From positions 78,795,330 to 78,859,329 of the forward strand of contig OZ025240.1 of the NCBI GenBank assembly GCA_964019155.1: a stretch of 64,000 nt of DNA. Reading direction: 5' to 3'. A program made the position numbers and the translations under genes. The notes beneath the pieces were generated by a model. That model worked only from the letters and a program-made list of their open reading frames with translations, was not told where the DNA came from and ran no database searches. Shown piece by piece: positions 1 to 14,150 of this stretch. The DNA comes from Osedax fenrisi. Taxonomy: Eukaryota; Annelida; Polychaeta; Sabellida; Siboglinidae. The stretch's first letter is position 1. Each line of letters begins with the position of its first letter.

Positions 1-680
1 CTTTAGTATCGATTGTGAATTCATTGTGAGATATGTGTATTAAATGTTGTACATTGAATAATATCATTTTCTAAATAACTACTAGCAATAATTAATTTGT
101 GAATGGATATTACAATTCTAGTTTTAAATAAAATATGAAATAAATAATTTCAAATGTAAAAATACTATATATGAGAATATAATAATACTAATACTAATAT
201 AAAAGTATGCATGGCATAATTCAATAAGGAGAGTACTGATGAAGCTACTATGCTGATGAATAAACTGAATCACAAGCGATTATGTGTTATATACATATTA
301 ATATATAGATATAGATAGATAATTTATTTAGACACAAATATAACAAAGAATTCTCATTTGTATTTTAGCAAAAATAATAATACATAAATAAATAAGCATA
401 AAATAATATATAAGTAGAACAAAATATAAATCTAAATGTGCAAAAAAAATAAAATAAAAATATATGAATATTAAAAATAACCAATAATAAAATAAATCAG
501 TTAACTTCTGAAATATTCTATGGATATCATAAATGTTAGTTGTCTAGGTTATATAATATATAGCATTGCATAACGTGTAATAGAAAGTATGTTATTCATG
601 AATCTGTATTCAATATAAATGATATGTAACATATAGTGAGAAATTCTCTTTTAAGTCATTTATAACTGATGTACATGCTA
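1..680. other. AT-rich non-coding sequence
   Basis: No open frame with protein-like composition, no RNA gene and no inverted repeat was recognised here. It probably is intron or 3' flank of the minus-strand gene whose last recognised exon ends near 722. Confidence 0.5.
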
Positions 681-721
681 TAAATCTATTTTAAGCTTAT
701 TGTAACTTTGAATTGTATTAC

Positions 722-895
722 ATTGAGTTATATTCATGACATGTGATAACTCGATGATCATAACACGATAATGTTTAACTACATAAAATCCAGGTTCCTC
801 TTTGGCAAGGCATATTATCTGTTTAGCCACCCGAGCAGTTTTACGTAATATGTATAGGATATATGGAGTAGTGACCTCACATTTTATATAGCTTC
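722..895 (-). CDS. Probable internal exon of the uncharacterised minus-strand gene
   Basis: The minus strand reads without stops through a stretch of normal amino-acid composition (for example YILYILRKTARVAKQIICLA and EEPGFYVVKHYRVMIIELSH), unlike the Ile/Tyr/Asn-only frames of the surrounding AT-rich DNA. A donor-like GTAATA follows at 721. Candidate acceptors lie at about 886-895, but none matches the one-base overhang left by the exon at 1431-1613. Either one more exon lies between, that exon uses an alternative donor three bases or so earlier, or this belongs to another gene. No family was recognised. Confidence 0.45.
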
Positions 896-1430
896 CGAAA
901 GCAAGCAAGTATTTACTATGTAGTTACATTCATATATATATATAGGTATTTTATAAAAACGTAAAACTAATTTATTTTATATGTATATGATAAATTATAA
1001 TGAATAACAATATTATTATTTATATTACTAAAATATGTACATTATAATATAAATGATTGTTTAATAATTAAAATGGGATAATGTAAACATATATTATTAT
1101 AATCACATTTTTGACATTTAATTCAATATTTTATAAAAATTTGTACAGTTGTATTACCTTATGAATAAAAATGCATATTGAGGCGCTTGAATTACTTTTA
1201 TATGACATAATATATATATATATAATTGTAAAGATAATGAAATATATTTTAATATTTGAATAAATAAATGTGTTCATTAAACACAACATCGAAGATAAAC
1301 CATCGTTATTTCTTCCTAAATCAACGGCAATCCTTCAATCTAATAGTATTACTAAGTATGCGCACGGAGTATATTCTGACCTCACTGTTACCCGATGATA
1401 TAGGTGAGTTAGTGATAGCGGCAGACTTAC

Positions 1431-4129
<2,699 letters not shown>

Positions 4130-5877
4130 CTAAGTGTGAATTCATTAATTAAGCTAATGTGTATTTTACAGGTAATTGTAATATCGATAATAGAATATTT
4201 ATAATATTAATATATATAAATATTAAAACTAATTTTTGTGCATGTTTGATATAATAATATTAATTATTATACATGTTAAATAAGTCAATATTACATATTG
4301 GGTATGTGAAATATGTTAAATGAATACACACAAATATATTAAATACACACAAATATGTTACCTAAATACACACAAATATGTTACCTAAATACACACAAAT
4401 ATGTTACATGAATACACACATATGTTAAATGAATACACACAAATATGTGCTATATACAACCTCGCTAGCAAACACTTTTGACGAAATAAAAATCACACGA
4501 GGGTATTTAATTTCCTTCATAGATGGCGCCATTGAAAGATTACCATATCCTATAGATGGATAGTTTGTACCGCCGGATAAATCACGTCTATTGAGGAAAT
4601 CAATATTAATTGTTAGAAAAGTTATATGAGATAATAGGACAAATAATGAATACTTTATAATAATTATAGATATCAAATATTAATTCTTTTAATTATATGA
4701 AAGTTATTTAGATTATATTTCTAAACTACTTCTGGATGAATGAATATGCCTCATACAATAACATTAAACATAGTGGAAACTAGTGCGAGATAATTTTATA
4801 TTAGTGGAGTCTATGTATGTAAGATATAGCTTCATGCTATGTAATACTGTGCTGGTTAGCTACCTACTAACGTGACATTCTATACATCACTAATGTATTC
4901 ACAACAATAACAACATAACATTTAATTCTAATGAACAATAATAAATAAGTAATTATTTCTAACAATTAGTGATTACTAATAATTTAATATATGCACCATT
5001 ATACAAAGTGAATCACGTAATTAACAATAATTTAATACACATAGATTACGTCATACAATTAATATAACTCAATATGAATTTATTGAATATTGATAATAAT
5101 AGATTGTAATAATTAATTATATTTTAAATACCGAAAAGTTGAACAAATCCTTGAAAGTTGTCTAGAGAAGATTGACATATGTTAGTCATATATAAGTCAT
5201 TTAGTTTTAAGGGATAACAGTTACTATAGTTAATATAATTAAATGAAATAAACTGTAGTCATTTTGCAAATTATAAGTTTATATTTATAATTTAATCTTT
5301 TATTTCTGTCAACATCAAACTTAATAGTGAAAATATAAATTATTTAGTGAAGATCTATTATATTTAGAATAGATAATTAAAACAATTGCATATTGAAACA
5401 ATAATTTAGATTAAAATAATGTTTCTATGTTAAGTACTATGTTAAGTAAAGATATGCAAATGTATACATATATATATATATATATATATAGGGATAATAT
5501 TAACCTTTGGGCAACAATATTATTAGGAGGTTTCCAGGGTTGATTTATTAGTTCTGAGTACCTTTTCTCTTCAAATTTCAACATTGAAATGGACAGGCAT
5601 TCATTTCTATTGATCTATAGTCGGTAATCGATCGATTACAAATATATCTATGAAGATACTATCATGTTTATTAAATACGAATCTATTTACTGAATTGTCA
5701 TCATAATAAATTAGTTAAATAAAAATAAACTTTTAAATTGGTCATAAAGTTTTATCAATAATAAAATATGACAGTATTACAATATATATTAATATATATT
5801 TTTAAAAGAATCATCTTATGTAAATATATTTTATTTAAAGATAAAATTAAAAATAATTTATATTATTATTATTAATG

Positions 5878-5915
<38 letters not shown>

Positions 5916-6027
5916 CTTTATATTAAATTCAGTGATAGATTGAAATTAATTATTTTTCAGAATATATAAATTTTTGAAATGATTATTTTTCAGAATATAT
6001 AAATTAAAATGTGTATGAATATAATAT

Positions 6028-6106
<79 letters not shown>

Positions 6107-6753
6107 ATTTAAAAGTACTTATCATATTACTTATATTATATTAAGTTTCATTAACATTTGATCATAATCTCAATATATTTGATATACTATATTAATGTCC
6201 GAGTAACATAGGTGATACCTTATCTATCTGTAAATCATCTTTTATTGTCTCATCTCCCTCTACATTCTCCATGGGATTCATGTTCAGAGTAGGGCACGAT
6301 GATCGTAGTGTGGTCTTGTTTCCAAACTTGTTATGATACATCAGAAGGGCCGAGCAAATCTACAGAATTGGTTATCCGACATAGATTAAATAGATATACA
6401 TCTTGGGGATATATTCAATTTAATATGAAATTATTTATTAATAATTATTTATGCAATAAAAATACAATATTAAAAAAATCATCAAAATAGGCATTATATA
6501 ACTAAATTGTATCAAATCCATAATATACCTAAATGGTATATAATTTATTTTTTATTTTTATGAAGTTGAAATTTATGAAATTTATAATATAATGTTGTAA
6601 GTAGTTTTCCAAATAAGTATTAGTTTAAAATTTAACAAATAATTGTTACCTAAAAATAGTTTCATTAACGATTTATTTATATCCTAAATATAAAAAATAG
6701 GAATAAAATTGAATATTGAATTTAATACACTATTAATTAGACATTAATAAAGC

Positions 6754-6792
<39 letters not shown>

Positions 6793-6976
6793 TAATAAGT
6801 CATATTCAATGTTATCATACATGATTATGATAAATATACTCTTCATATAATGTTTAATATATAAAGCCAAATAGTATAATATAATATAATAAAATTCCTC
6901 AGCTTTCTATGTAAGCATCTATGAAATACATGTATGTATATGTGAATACAATTATTTATATATGAATATATGTATA
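4130..6976. other. Intron sequence with simple repeats
   Basis: AT-rich DNA with no supported coding sequence on either strand. It contains the 22-bp tandem repeat at 4315-4447 and (TA)n blocks at about 5470-5492, 5880-5912 and 6033-6092. By the proposed gene model it is part of the large intron 4130-14847. Confidence 0.6.
4315..4447 (+). repeat. Tandem repeat, unit about 22 bp
   Basis: Five to six imperfect copies of a unit containing AATACACACAAATATGTTA. It lies in intronic sequence. Confidence 0.85.
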
Positions 6977-7194
6977 CCCAAGTAACACAGATTGGGTCAA
7001 ACTTGGTCCATACTTGGTTCACAAATAAAATACTTGCTTCATAGTTGGTCATATTGACTTAAGTCAAAAATCTGGTTCAAAACTTAAGTCAAACTTAAGT
7101 ATTTTTAATTTTATATAACTTAAGTCACTGTAACTTAAGTTATTTCTTAAGTCTAACTTAATTCGAAATGACTTAAGTTTTTAAGGCATGAAAA

Positions 7195-7375
7195 ACTTAA
7201 TTTATGACTTAGGTCAAACTTAAGTCAACTGAACTAGGTTTTATTTTGTGTATGACTTAAGTTATAACTTAAGTCAAACTTAAGTCAGCTGAACTAGGTT
7301 TTATTGTGTGTATGACTTAAGTTATAACTTAAGTCAAACTTAATTTAAATGAAATAAGTTTTATTGTGTGTATAA
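7195..7375 (+). repeat. Left-arm repeat of the giant element, unit about 63 bp
   Basis: Three tandem copies of a unit containing CAAACTTAAGTCA, GAACTAGGTTTTATT and GTGTGTATGACTTAAGTTA. The third copy has lost several ACTTAAG motifs by point changes. Confidence 0.85.
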
Positions 7376-7690
7376 CACATATAATATATTATATTATATT
7401 AAAAAAGATAATTATTTATTGTTATAAAAAAGTGTCATAACAGAGATTAACATTGTATTTACAGTGCATCTTATTATAATCAAGTGATACACCAACTGTC
7501 TTGATATATGTTATATAAATATTTAATTATATTGTAAATAGTTTTGATTTAATTATCTTTATAATTAGAATATATTTTATAATTTTCTTTATAAATAAAT
7601 AAAAACTATATATATAAATATTATAATAGGATAACATCAATAACTTAAGTTAAACTTAAGTCATATAACATACATTTATAATAGATTTAA

Positions 7691-7696
<6 letters not shown>

Positions 7697-7759
<63 letters not shown>

Positions 7760-7760
7760 T
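7697..7760 (+). repeat. (AAT)n microsatellite at the 5' edge of the retrotransposon
   Basis: About 21 AAT triplets ending exactly where the 5' untranslated region of the retrotransposon begins. A matching (AAT)n tract sits at its 3' edge. Confidence 0.95.
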
Positions 7761-8117
7761 CAGTTGCAACGCATAGCAACCAAATTAAAAGTCGCATAAA
7801 TTTAACGCGTTATTTCTACAAATTAAAAAAAAATGAAATTTCTTTAAAACTAATTAATTTCGACATACATTCGGATAACTTGTTCTCTATATTATACGGA
7901 ATTACATTCGATATTTACGTAGTCATTACATTAAAGGATAATGTTTTAAAATCGATTTCGAAAATAAGAAAATTGAAACATCGCAACGCTAATTTATTTA
8001 GTAAACAAGAAAAATCGAATTCGGCAATTGTTCAATTTAAAATCATAGGGAAACAGTTTGTTAAAAATATATATAATTTCTAAACTATATAATTGTAATA
8101 TATTTATTACATTAAAA

Positions 8118-9101
8118 ATGGATTGTATTACATGTAATTTAGAAATTAATAACGAAAATTATATATCATGTTCATGTGGTAATAAATACCATTATAAATG
8201 CTTATATAAAGCAAAAATAATGAAAACAAATTGGTCTAATAAATCACCACCAAAATATGCTATTCAATTATTTAGATCACCAAATTTTACATTTAAATGT
8301 AATACATGTATAAATAATAATAATGATAATACACCAATAAATCAACCTAGTTTAAATAACTCATTACCATCGTCTACTATTATTGATAATAGTAATATTA
8401 ATACTTTAATAAATAGCACAGAAAAAAAATTAAATATGTTACTATCAAAAATCACTGAAATAAGTGATATGATTGTTGTTAAAAAATCATACGCTAATGT
8501 AACCGCTAATGTAACTTCTACTGTAACCAATTCTGATACCTTTACTGACAATTTGGTAAAATCAGTAAATATTATTAAAAATAATATAGATAGCAATAAT
8601 GAAATAATTATTCACAATATAAATATTCCTAATAATGATAAAACTAATTTCTTTAAATACTTAGTAAATATTATTTGTAAAACAGTAAATATTAATAAAT
8701 CATGTGTATTATCAATAGTTCAATTATCATTTAATAAATTAAAATTAATTTTAGATAATGTGGTCTCAAAAAAAATTATTTTATCAAATGTTAACCGGTT
8801 ATGTAAATTACGAGATCTACAAAATTCATTCATTAGAACATCTCTAGATGAAATATCACTAGAACGACATCAGATATTATACCATGTAGTTAAAAATAAA
8901 TTAATTAAAAGTAAAAAAATTATCAAATGTATTTATAATTCTAGAAGTAGTTCCTATGAACTAAGATATATTATAAATAATAAAATTGACTGGAATATGT
9001 CAATTGGTGAAGATAATTTTAGTGTATGGAAATTGTCATATATTACTTATAAAAATTCCATTATTAATAAAAATAAAAATAAAAATACAGGTTCTAGATG
9101 A
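8118..9101 (+). CDS. Retrotransposon A ORF1 protein with PHD-like zinc finger
   Basis: The start is the ATG at 8118 (MDCITCNLEINNENY); the open frame extends to 8058, but the zinc-finger cysteines begin directly after this Met. Residues 2-65 show a C-x2-C ... C-x-C ... H-x2-C ... C-x2-C pattern typical of the PHD-like finger in CR1-group ORF1 proteins. The middle is Asn/Ser/Thr-rich and low in complexity. The last 150 residues form a basic, RRM/CTD-like region expected to bind element RNA and act as chaperone. The frame ends in TGA at 9099-9101 followed by CTA, and the frame then stays open directly into ORF2. Confidence 0.85.
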   Translation: MDCITCNLEINNENYISCSCGNKYHYKCLYKAKIMKTNWSNKSPPKYAIQLFRSPNFTFKCNTCINNNNDNTPINQPSLNNSLPSSTIIDNSNINTLINSTEKKLNMLLSKITEISDMIVVKKSYANVTANVTSTVTNSDTFTDNLVKSVNIIKNNIDSNNEIIIHNINIPNNDKTNFFKYLVNIICKTVNINKSCVLSIVQLSFNKLKLILDNVVSKKIILSNVNRLCKLRDLQNSFIRTSLDEISLERHQILYHVVKNKLIKSKKIIKCIYNSRSSSYELRYIINNKIDWNMSIGEDNFSVWKLSYITYKNSIINKNKNKNTGSR

Positions 9102-11972
9102 CTAACCGGCAATAAAGATGAAAATATTAAAAATAACAATTTAAATATATATTACGCTAATGCTCGTAGTATTAGAAATAAAATGAATTTTTTGGAATTT
9201 TTACTTTCATCTAATAAATATGACATTATATGTTTAGTTGAAACATTCTTAACGGTAGATGATAGAGATTCTCTATATTTAATCGGTGGAAAAAATTATA
9301 CACTATTTAGATACGATAAATTAATTCATAGAGGAGGTGTTGCGATATTTTGTAAATCTAGTTTATGTCCTGTAAGAAATTTTATTTCACACATAGATGT
9401 TCAATATATACATTTAAAAATTAATTCAAAAATTCCATTTAATATTATATGTGTCTATAGACCTCCAAATTGTAATGATGTTTCTCATGAACAGATATGT
9501 AAATTATTTGATATAACCCAACAAAATTATAATTCATCTATAATTATAGGAGATTTTAATTTACCAAATTTTAATTGGAAAGAATATACATTTCCTAGTT
9601 ACCCAAAAAGTTATGCATTACTTTACGATTCGATTATTAAAAATTCATTTTCACAATTAATAAATAAGCCAACTCGTAATAATAATATAATTGATTTACT
9701 TTTTACTAATGAAAAACAATTACTATCTAATATAAATATTGGAGACTATTTCGGATTATACAAAAATATAAGTGACCACTATTCTGTTTCATTTAATGTA
9801 AATATTGAAAAATACGCATGTAAACAGATTTTAAAATTAAACAATTTTGATTTCAATAATGCTAATATAAAATTGATTAAATATCATCTTTCTAGATTTA
9901 ATTGGGAATATCTAAATTCAAATGATTATAATATCGATCAAAAAGTAGAATATTTTAATAAGGTTCTAAATAAATTATTTATATCACATATTCCTAATAT
10001 AAATAATACAATAAAACAGGTACTTCCGAAGAATATATTGAAATTGAAGAAGCAAGTAAAAAAATTATTTCGAAAATCTAAAACTAATTTACAATATAAA
10101 TATAATTGGATAGAAGCAAAAAAAAAATTATCCAAGGAATTAGAATCTTTAAATTTTAAGAGAGAGATTAATGCAATTAATTCAAAAAATAAATTAAAGT
10201 TTTATAAATTTATGAAAAAAAGACAAAATTTAAAATCTGGAGTATCTCCTCTAATTGATATATCAAATAATAATATTTTATTTTCAGATCTCGACAAAGC
10301 AAATACGTTAAATTCATATTTTAGTTCAATTCAACAAAATGATAATGGAAATTTACCCGAATTTTATAACTTAACTAAACAAAAATTTGATAATATTGAT
10401 TTAAATCTTGAAATAATTAAAATATTTTTAAATAGATTAAAAATTACACATACTTTCGGAACTGATGGGATTCCATCTTCTATGTTAAAATTATTATCTA
10501 ATGAATTATGTAGGCCTTTACATATTATTTTTAATTCATCTTTATTATCGGGTAATATACCGAAAATTTGGAAAAAATCTATAATCACACCAATTTTTAA
10601 AAAGGGTGAACCATCAAATTCAAATAACTATAGGCCTATTTCAATAACATGTGTAATGTGTAGAGTATTAGAACGTATTATTTCTAAACAATTAATTTTT
10701 TATTTAAAATCTAATAATTTATTAACAAAATATCAATATGGTTTTATAAGTGGAAAATCCACAGAATTACAATTAACAAAATGTTTAAAATTTTGGTATA
10801 ATGAATTGAATAATAAAAAATGTGTAGATATAATATATATTGATTTTGCAAAAGCTTTTGATGTTGTTTCTCATGAAAAACTACTATTTAAATTAAAATC
10901 ATACGGTATATCTAATAAAATAATAAAATGGTTTTATAATTTTTTATCGAATAGATCTCAAATTACACGGGTTGAAAATTCTTTTTCAAATAGTTCTATT
11001 GTAAAATCTGGAGTACCACAAGGATCGGTTTTAGGTCCAATTTTATTTTTATTATATATTAATGATCTTCCTAGTATATTCTCTTCAAAAATTCATATTG
11101 ATTTATTTGCCGATGATACAAAAATATATTTTTCATACGCATCTGAGAGTGAAAGATTTCTTTTACAAAATAATTTAAATTTATTTTCACAATGGGTAAA
11201 TAAATGGCAATTAAATATTTCATTATCAAAATGTGCAGTTATGACTTTAGGGAAGGTTACTCCATCAAAATATTTTATAAATAATATTCAATTAGAAAAC
11301 GTTACTTTTTATAAAGATTTAGGAATAATATTTGAAAATAACCTTTTATTTAATAAACATATTGATTATATTTGTAAAAAAGCTTATTTTTCTTTGAATT
11401 CAATTTTTAGATGCATTACTACAAAATCCCCTAGAGCATTATTAAATGCATATAAAATTTATTGCAGACCAATTTTAGAATATGCATCCATAATTTGGTC
11501 ACCTTTTTCAAAGGTTAGTAAATTTCGTAGTCTCATAGACCAAATTGAAAGAGTGCAAAGATTATTTACTAGACGATTAATTACAAGATGCGTAGGATAT
11601 ACAAATTCATCAAATATTAATTATAAAACATATATAGAGAGATTGGTATATTTTAAATTAGAATCACTTGAACTTAGAAGGTTAAAAATAGATCTAACTA
11701 CAATTTTTAAAATTTCAAATAATTATACAGATATAAATATATCTGATATTCTTAACGTTTCGAATAATTGTAGAACTAGAGGTAATTGTAAAAAATTAAA
11801 TGTAATACATAATTATGATAATACAATTAAAAATATAATTAATAATAGATCAGTTAATATATGGAATTCATTAAATAATGATATAATAAAATCTGTATCT
11901 GTTTCATCTTTTAAAAATAAAATAAACAAAATCTGTTTCGACAAAATACTTTTTTTTAACAGAAATTTATAA
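9102..11972 (+). CDS. Retrotransposon A ORF2 polyprotein (endonuclease + reverse transcriptase)
   Basis: An AP-type endonuclease (CLVETFL, IGDFNLPNFNW, SDHYSVSF) is followed by a reverse transcriptase with YIDFAKAFDVVSHEKL, SGVPQGSVLGPILFLLYIND and the catalytic FADDTKIYF. The C-terminal thumb region includes YCRPILEYASIIWSP. The first ATG is at 9183, but the conserved N-terminal endonuclease motif (YYANARSIRNK) is encoded upstream of it, at about 9150-9182, in frame with ORF1. The functional protein therefore probably starts by read-through of the ORF1 stop at 9099 rather than at 9183. No RNase H domain was seen. Confidence 0.92.
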   Translation, partial: LTGNKDENIKNNNLNIYYANARSIRNKMNFLEFLLSSNKYDIICLVETFLTVDDRDSLYLIGGKNYTLFRYDKLIHRGGVAIFCKSSLCPVRNFISHIDVQYIHLKINSKIPFNIICVYRPPNCNDVSHEQICKLFDITQQNYNSSIIIGDFNLPNFNWKEYTFPSYPKSYALLYDSIIKNSFSQLINKPTRNNNIIDLLFTNEKQLLSNINIGDYFGLYKNISDHYSVSFNVNIEKYACKQILKLNNFDFNNANIKLIKYHLSRFNWEYLNSNDYNIDQKVEYFNKVLNKLFISHIPNINNTIKQVLPKNILKLKKQVKKLFRKSKTNLQYKYNWIEAKKKLSKELESLNFKREINAINSKNKLKFYKFMKKRQNLKSGVSPLIDISNNNILFSDLDKANTLNSYFSSIQQNDNGNLPEFYNLTKQKFDNIDLNLEIIKIFLNRLKITHTFGTDGIPSSMLKLLSNELCRPLHIIFNSSLLSGNIPKIWKKSIITPIFKKGEPSNSNNYRPISITCVMCRVLERIISKQLIFYLKSNNLLTKYQYGFISGKSTELQLTKCLKFWYNELNNKKCVDIIYIDFAKAFDVVSHEKLLFKLKSYGISNKIIKWFYNFLSNRSQITRVENSFSNSSIVKSGVPQGSVLGPILFLLYINDLPSIFSSKIHIDLFADDTKIYFSYASESERFLLQNNLNLFSQWVNKWQLNISLSKCAVMTLGKVTPSKYFINNIQLENVTFYKDLGIIFENNLLFNKHIDYICKKAYFSLNSIFRCITTKSPRALLNAYKIYCRPILEYASIIWSPFSKVSKFRSLIDQIERVQRLFTRRLITRCVGYTNSSNINYKTYIERLVYFKLESLELRRLKIDLTTIFKISNNYTDINISDILNVSNNCRTRGNCKKLNVIHNYDNTIKNIINNRSVNIWNSLNNDIIKSVSVSSFKNKINKICFDKILFFNRNL

Positions 11973-12039
11973 TTTTATATTGATTTATGTTTCATTTTGT
12001 ATATAGATTATTGCATTATCTCTTCTGGTTTTTTTAATG

Positions 12040-12740
12040 TGTTTTTGTTATAGAAAATTTAGGTTTTTATATATATATTTCAAATATATTATAATATAAA
12101 ATTAATAATTCATTATTATTACAGATAAAGTGGGAAGTATTATTTTATTTTTGTTTGTTCTGTATTATATTTTGTTATAAATTTATTTTTGTTATAGAAA
12201 ATTCGGATTTTTTATATCTATATTTCAAATATACTATAATATAAAATTAATAATTCATTATTATTACAGATAAAGTGTGAAGTATTATTTTACTTTTGTT
12301 TGTTCGGTATTATATGTTTGTTTTATATATATTTTGTAAATATGTTTCAAATGTATTATATTACTAAAATACAATATTAATAATTTTCTATTATTTCAGA
12401 TTATAGTGATAAGTATTATATTATTTTGTTTCGTAATATTATTGGTATGTTTTGTTATTAACTGTTTTTGTATAGGTATATTGGTTTATTTTATTTATAA
12501 CTTGTTCTGTTTTTATATATATATATATATGTTTCAAATTTATTATACAATTAAAATATAAATATAAATTAATAAAGTACCTACTATTATTACAGATTTT
12601 GGTAAGTATTACATTATTTGTTTGTTTCATTCTAGTATTGGTTTATTTGATTTTTAATATGTTCTGTTTATAATATATTTAAAATTTAACATTTAAAATT
12701 TAACATTTAAATATTAAATTATATAACTAATAATTTATTA
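12040..12740 (+). repeat. Degenerate tandem repeats (about 145 bp) in the 3' UTR of retrotransposon A
   Basis: A unit with GTTATAGAAAATT, TTTCAAATATATTATAATAT, and then TTATTACAGATAAAGTG and AAGTATTATTTT occurs clearly twice, at about 12047 and 12192. It decays through about two or three further copies to 12740. Confidence 0.8.
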
Positions 12741-13098
12741 CTAAAACAGGGTACAAGATGAAGAATTCTATAAAGTTAAAGTAGAAATTGAATATTTCGA
12801 TGCCACTTACAAAATAATGTATTTTATTTCTATTTTCGATTATTTTTACGCTATCTTTTATTTCTATTTTGATCATTTTTCGTTTATTTTTACTATATGA
12901 TTTATTTCTACTTTCGATTGTTTTTCGTTTATTTTTACGGTATCTGTAAAACGTTTTAATTTCCTTAATTTTTTAATTTCGTATTATTCTTTATTTATTT
13001 CTATAACGTATGTTATCGTTAGCAAATATTTATACTTTATACTTTCGATTATATTTTCGGCTATGTATTTGCTTAAATAAATTATCAATCAATCAATC

Positions 13099-13099
<1 letters not shown>

Positions 13100-13156
<57 letters not shown>
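13100..13156 (+). repeat. (AAT)n microsatellite at the 3' edge of retrotransposon A
   Basis: About 18 AAT triplets directly following the TCAA repeats that end the element. It pairs with the tract at 7697-7760. Confidence 0.95.
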
Positions 13157-13529
13157 TTAATATATATATATTAAATGGTATATAATATATATATAAATAT
13201 ATATAATAAATATATATTTATATAATAACTAATATATTATAAACTTATGATACATGACTTAAGTTCAACTTAAGTTGTTGATGTAAGTATTATTATTAAG
13301 TTTATATCATTATTTTATTATAGAAAGAATAAAATATTATAACTTTTAATTATTTTTAAATATTGATTTAATTTTTATATATGCAAATTAATTAATGATT
13401 ATAATTTTAATTAATATATTTAAGTTAATATACTGTTTTTAATAAATAAAATATTATTTTAAAAAGTAAAATTATTTAAGTAATTATGTAATTTAATACA
13501 TTATCACTGAATTAGGTTTTATATTGGTC

Positions 13530-14150
13530 CATACTTGATTTACAGACTTAGGTATTATTTGGTCCATACTTGTTCCATACTTGGTTCGCTGACTTAAGTT
13601 TTAAATTGGTCCATACCTGGTTCGCTGACTTAAGTTTTAAATTGGTCCATATCTGGTTCGCTGACTTAAGTTGTATATTGGTCCATACCTAGTTCTCTGA
13701 CTTAAGTTTTAAATTGGTCCATACCTGGTTCGCTGACTTAGGTTTTATATTGGTCCATACCTGGTTCGCTGACTTAAGTTTTAAATTGGTCCATACCTGG
13801 TTCGCTGACTTAAGTTGTATATTGGGCCATACCTGGTTCGCTGACTTAAGTTTTAAATTGGTCCATACCTGGTTCGCTGACTTAAGTTTTAAATTGGTCC
13901 ATACCTGGTTCGCTGACTTAAGTTTTAAATTGGTCCATACCTGGTTCGCTGACTTAAGTTTTAATTGGTCCATATCTGGTTCGCTGACTTAGGTTTTATA
14001 TTGGTCCATACCTGGTTCGCTGACTTAGGTTTTATATTAGTCCATACCTGGTTCGCTGACTTAAGTTTTAAATTGGTCCATACCTGGTTCGCTGACTTAA
14101 GTTTTATATTGGTCCATACCTGGTTCGCTGACTTAGGTTTTCGGTATCAC
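13530..14150 (+). repeat. 36-bp satellite array in the right arm of the giant element
   Basis: About 17 tandem copies of a unit containing TGGTCCATACCTGGTTCGC followed by TGACTTAAGTTTTAAAT, with variants AGGTTTTATAT and GTTGTATAT. The frames on both strands are open only because 36 is a multiple of three. They are not genes. Confidence 0.95.

Larger units (their letters stand above)
7761..13099 (+). mobile_element. Full-length non-LTR retrotransposon A (CR1/Jockey-like)
   Basis: The element has a 5' untranslated region (7761-8117), ORF1 (8118-9101), ORF2 with endonuclease and reverse transcriptase (9102-11972), and a long 3' untranslated region (11973-13099) that ends in TCAATCAATCAATC followed by (AAT)n. 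Neither ORF has a frameshift or internal stop, so it is young and possibly active. It is nested inside the giant TIR element. A 5'-truncated copy of its 3' end sits at 15246-15395. Confidence 0.9.

Noticed and set aside
13560..14150. Regular repeats that could suggest a CRISPR array or a repeat protein
   Set aside because: Units are contiguous with no unique spacers, the genome is eukaryotic, and frames are open on both strands only because the unit is 36 bp. It is a satellite array inside a TIR element.
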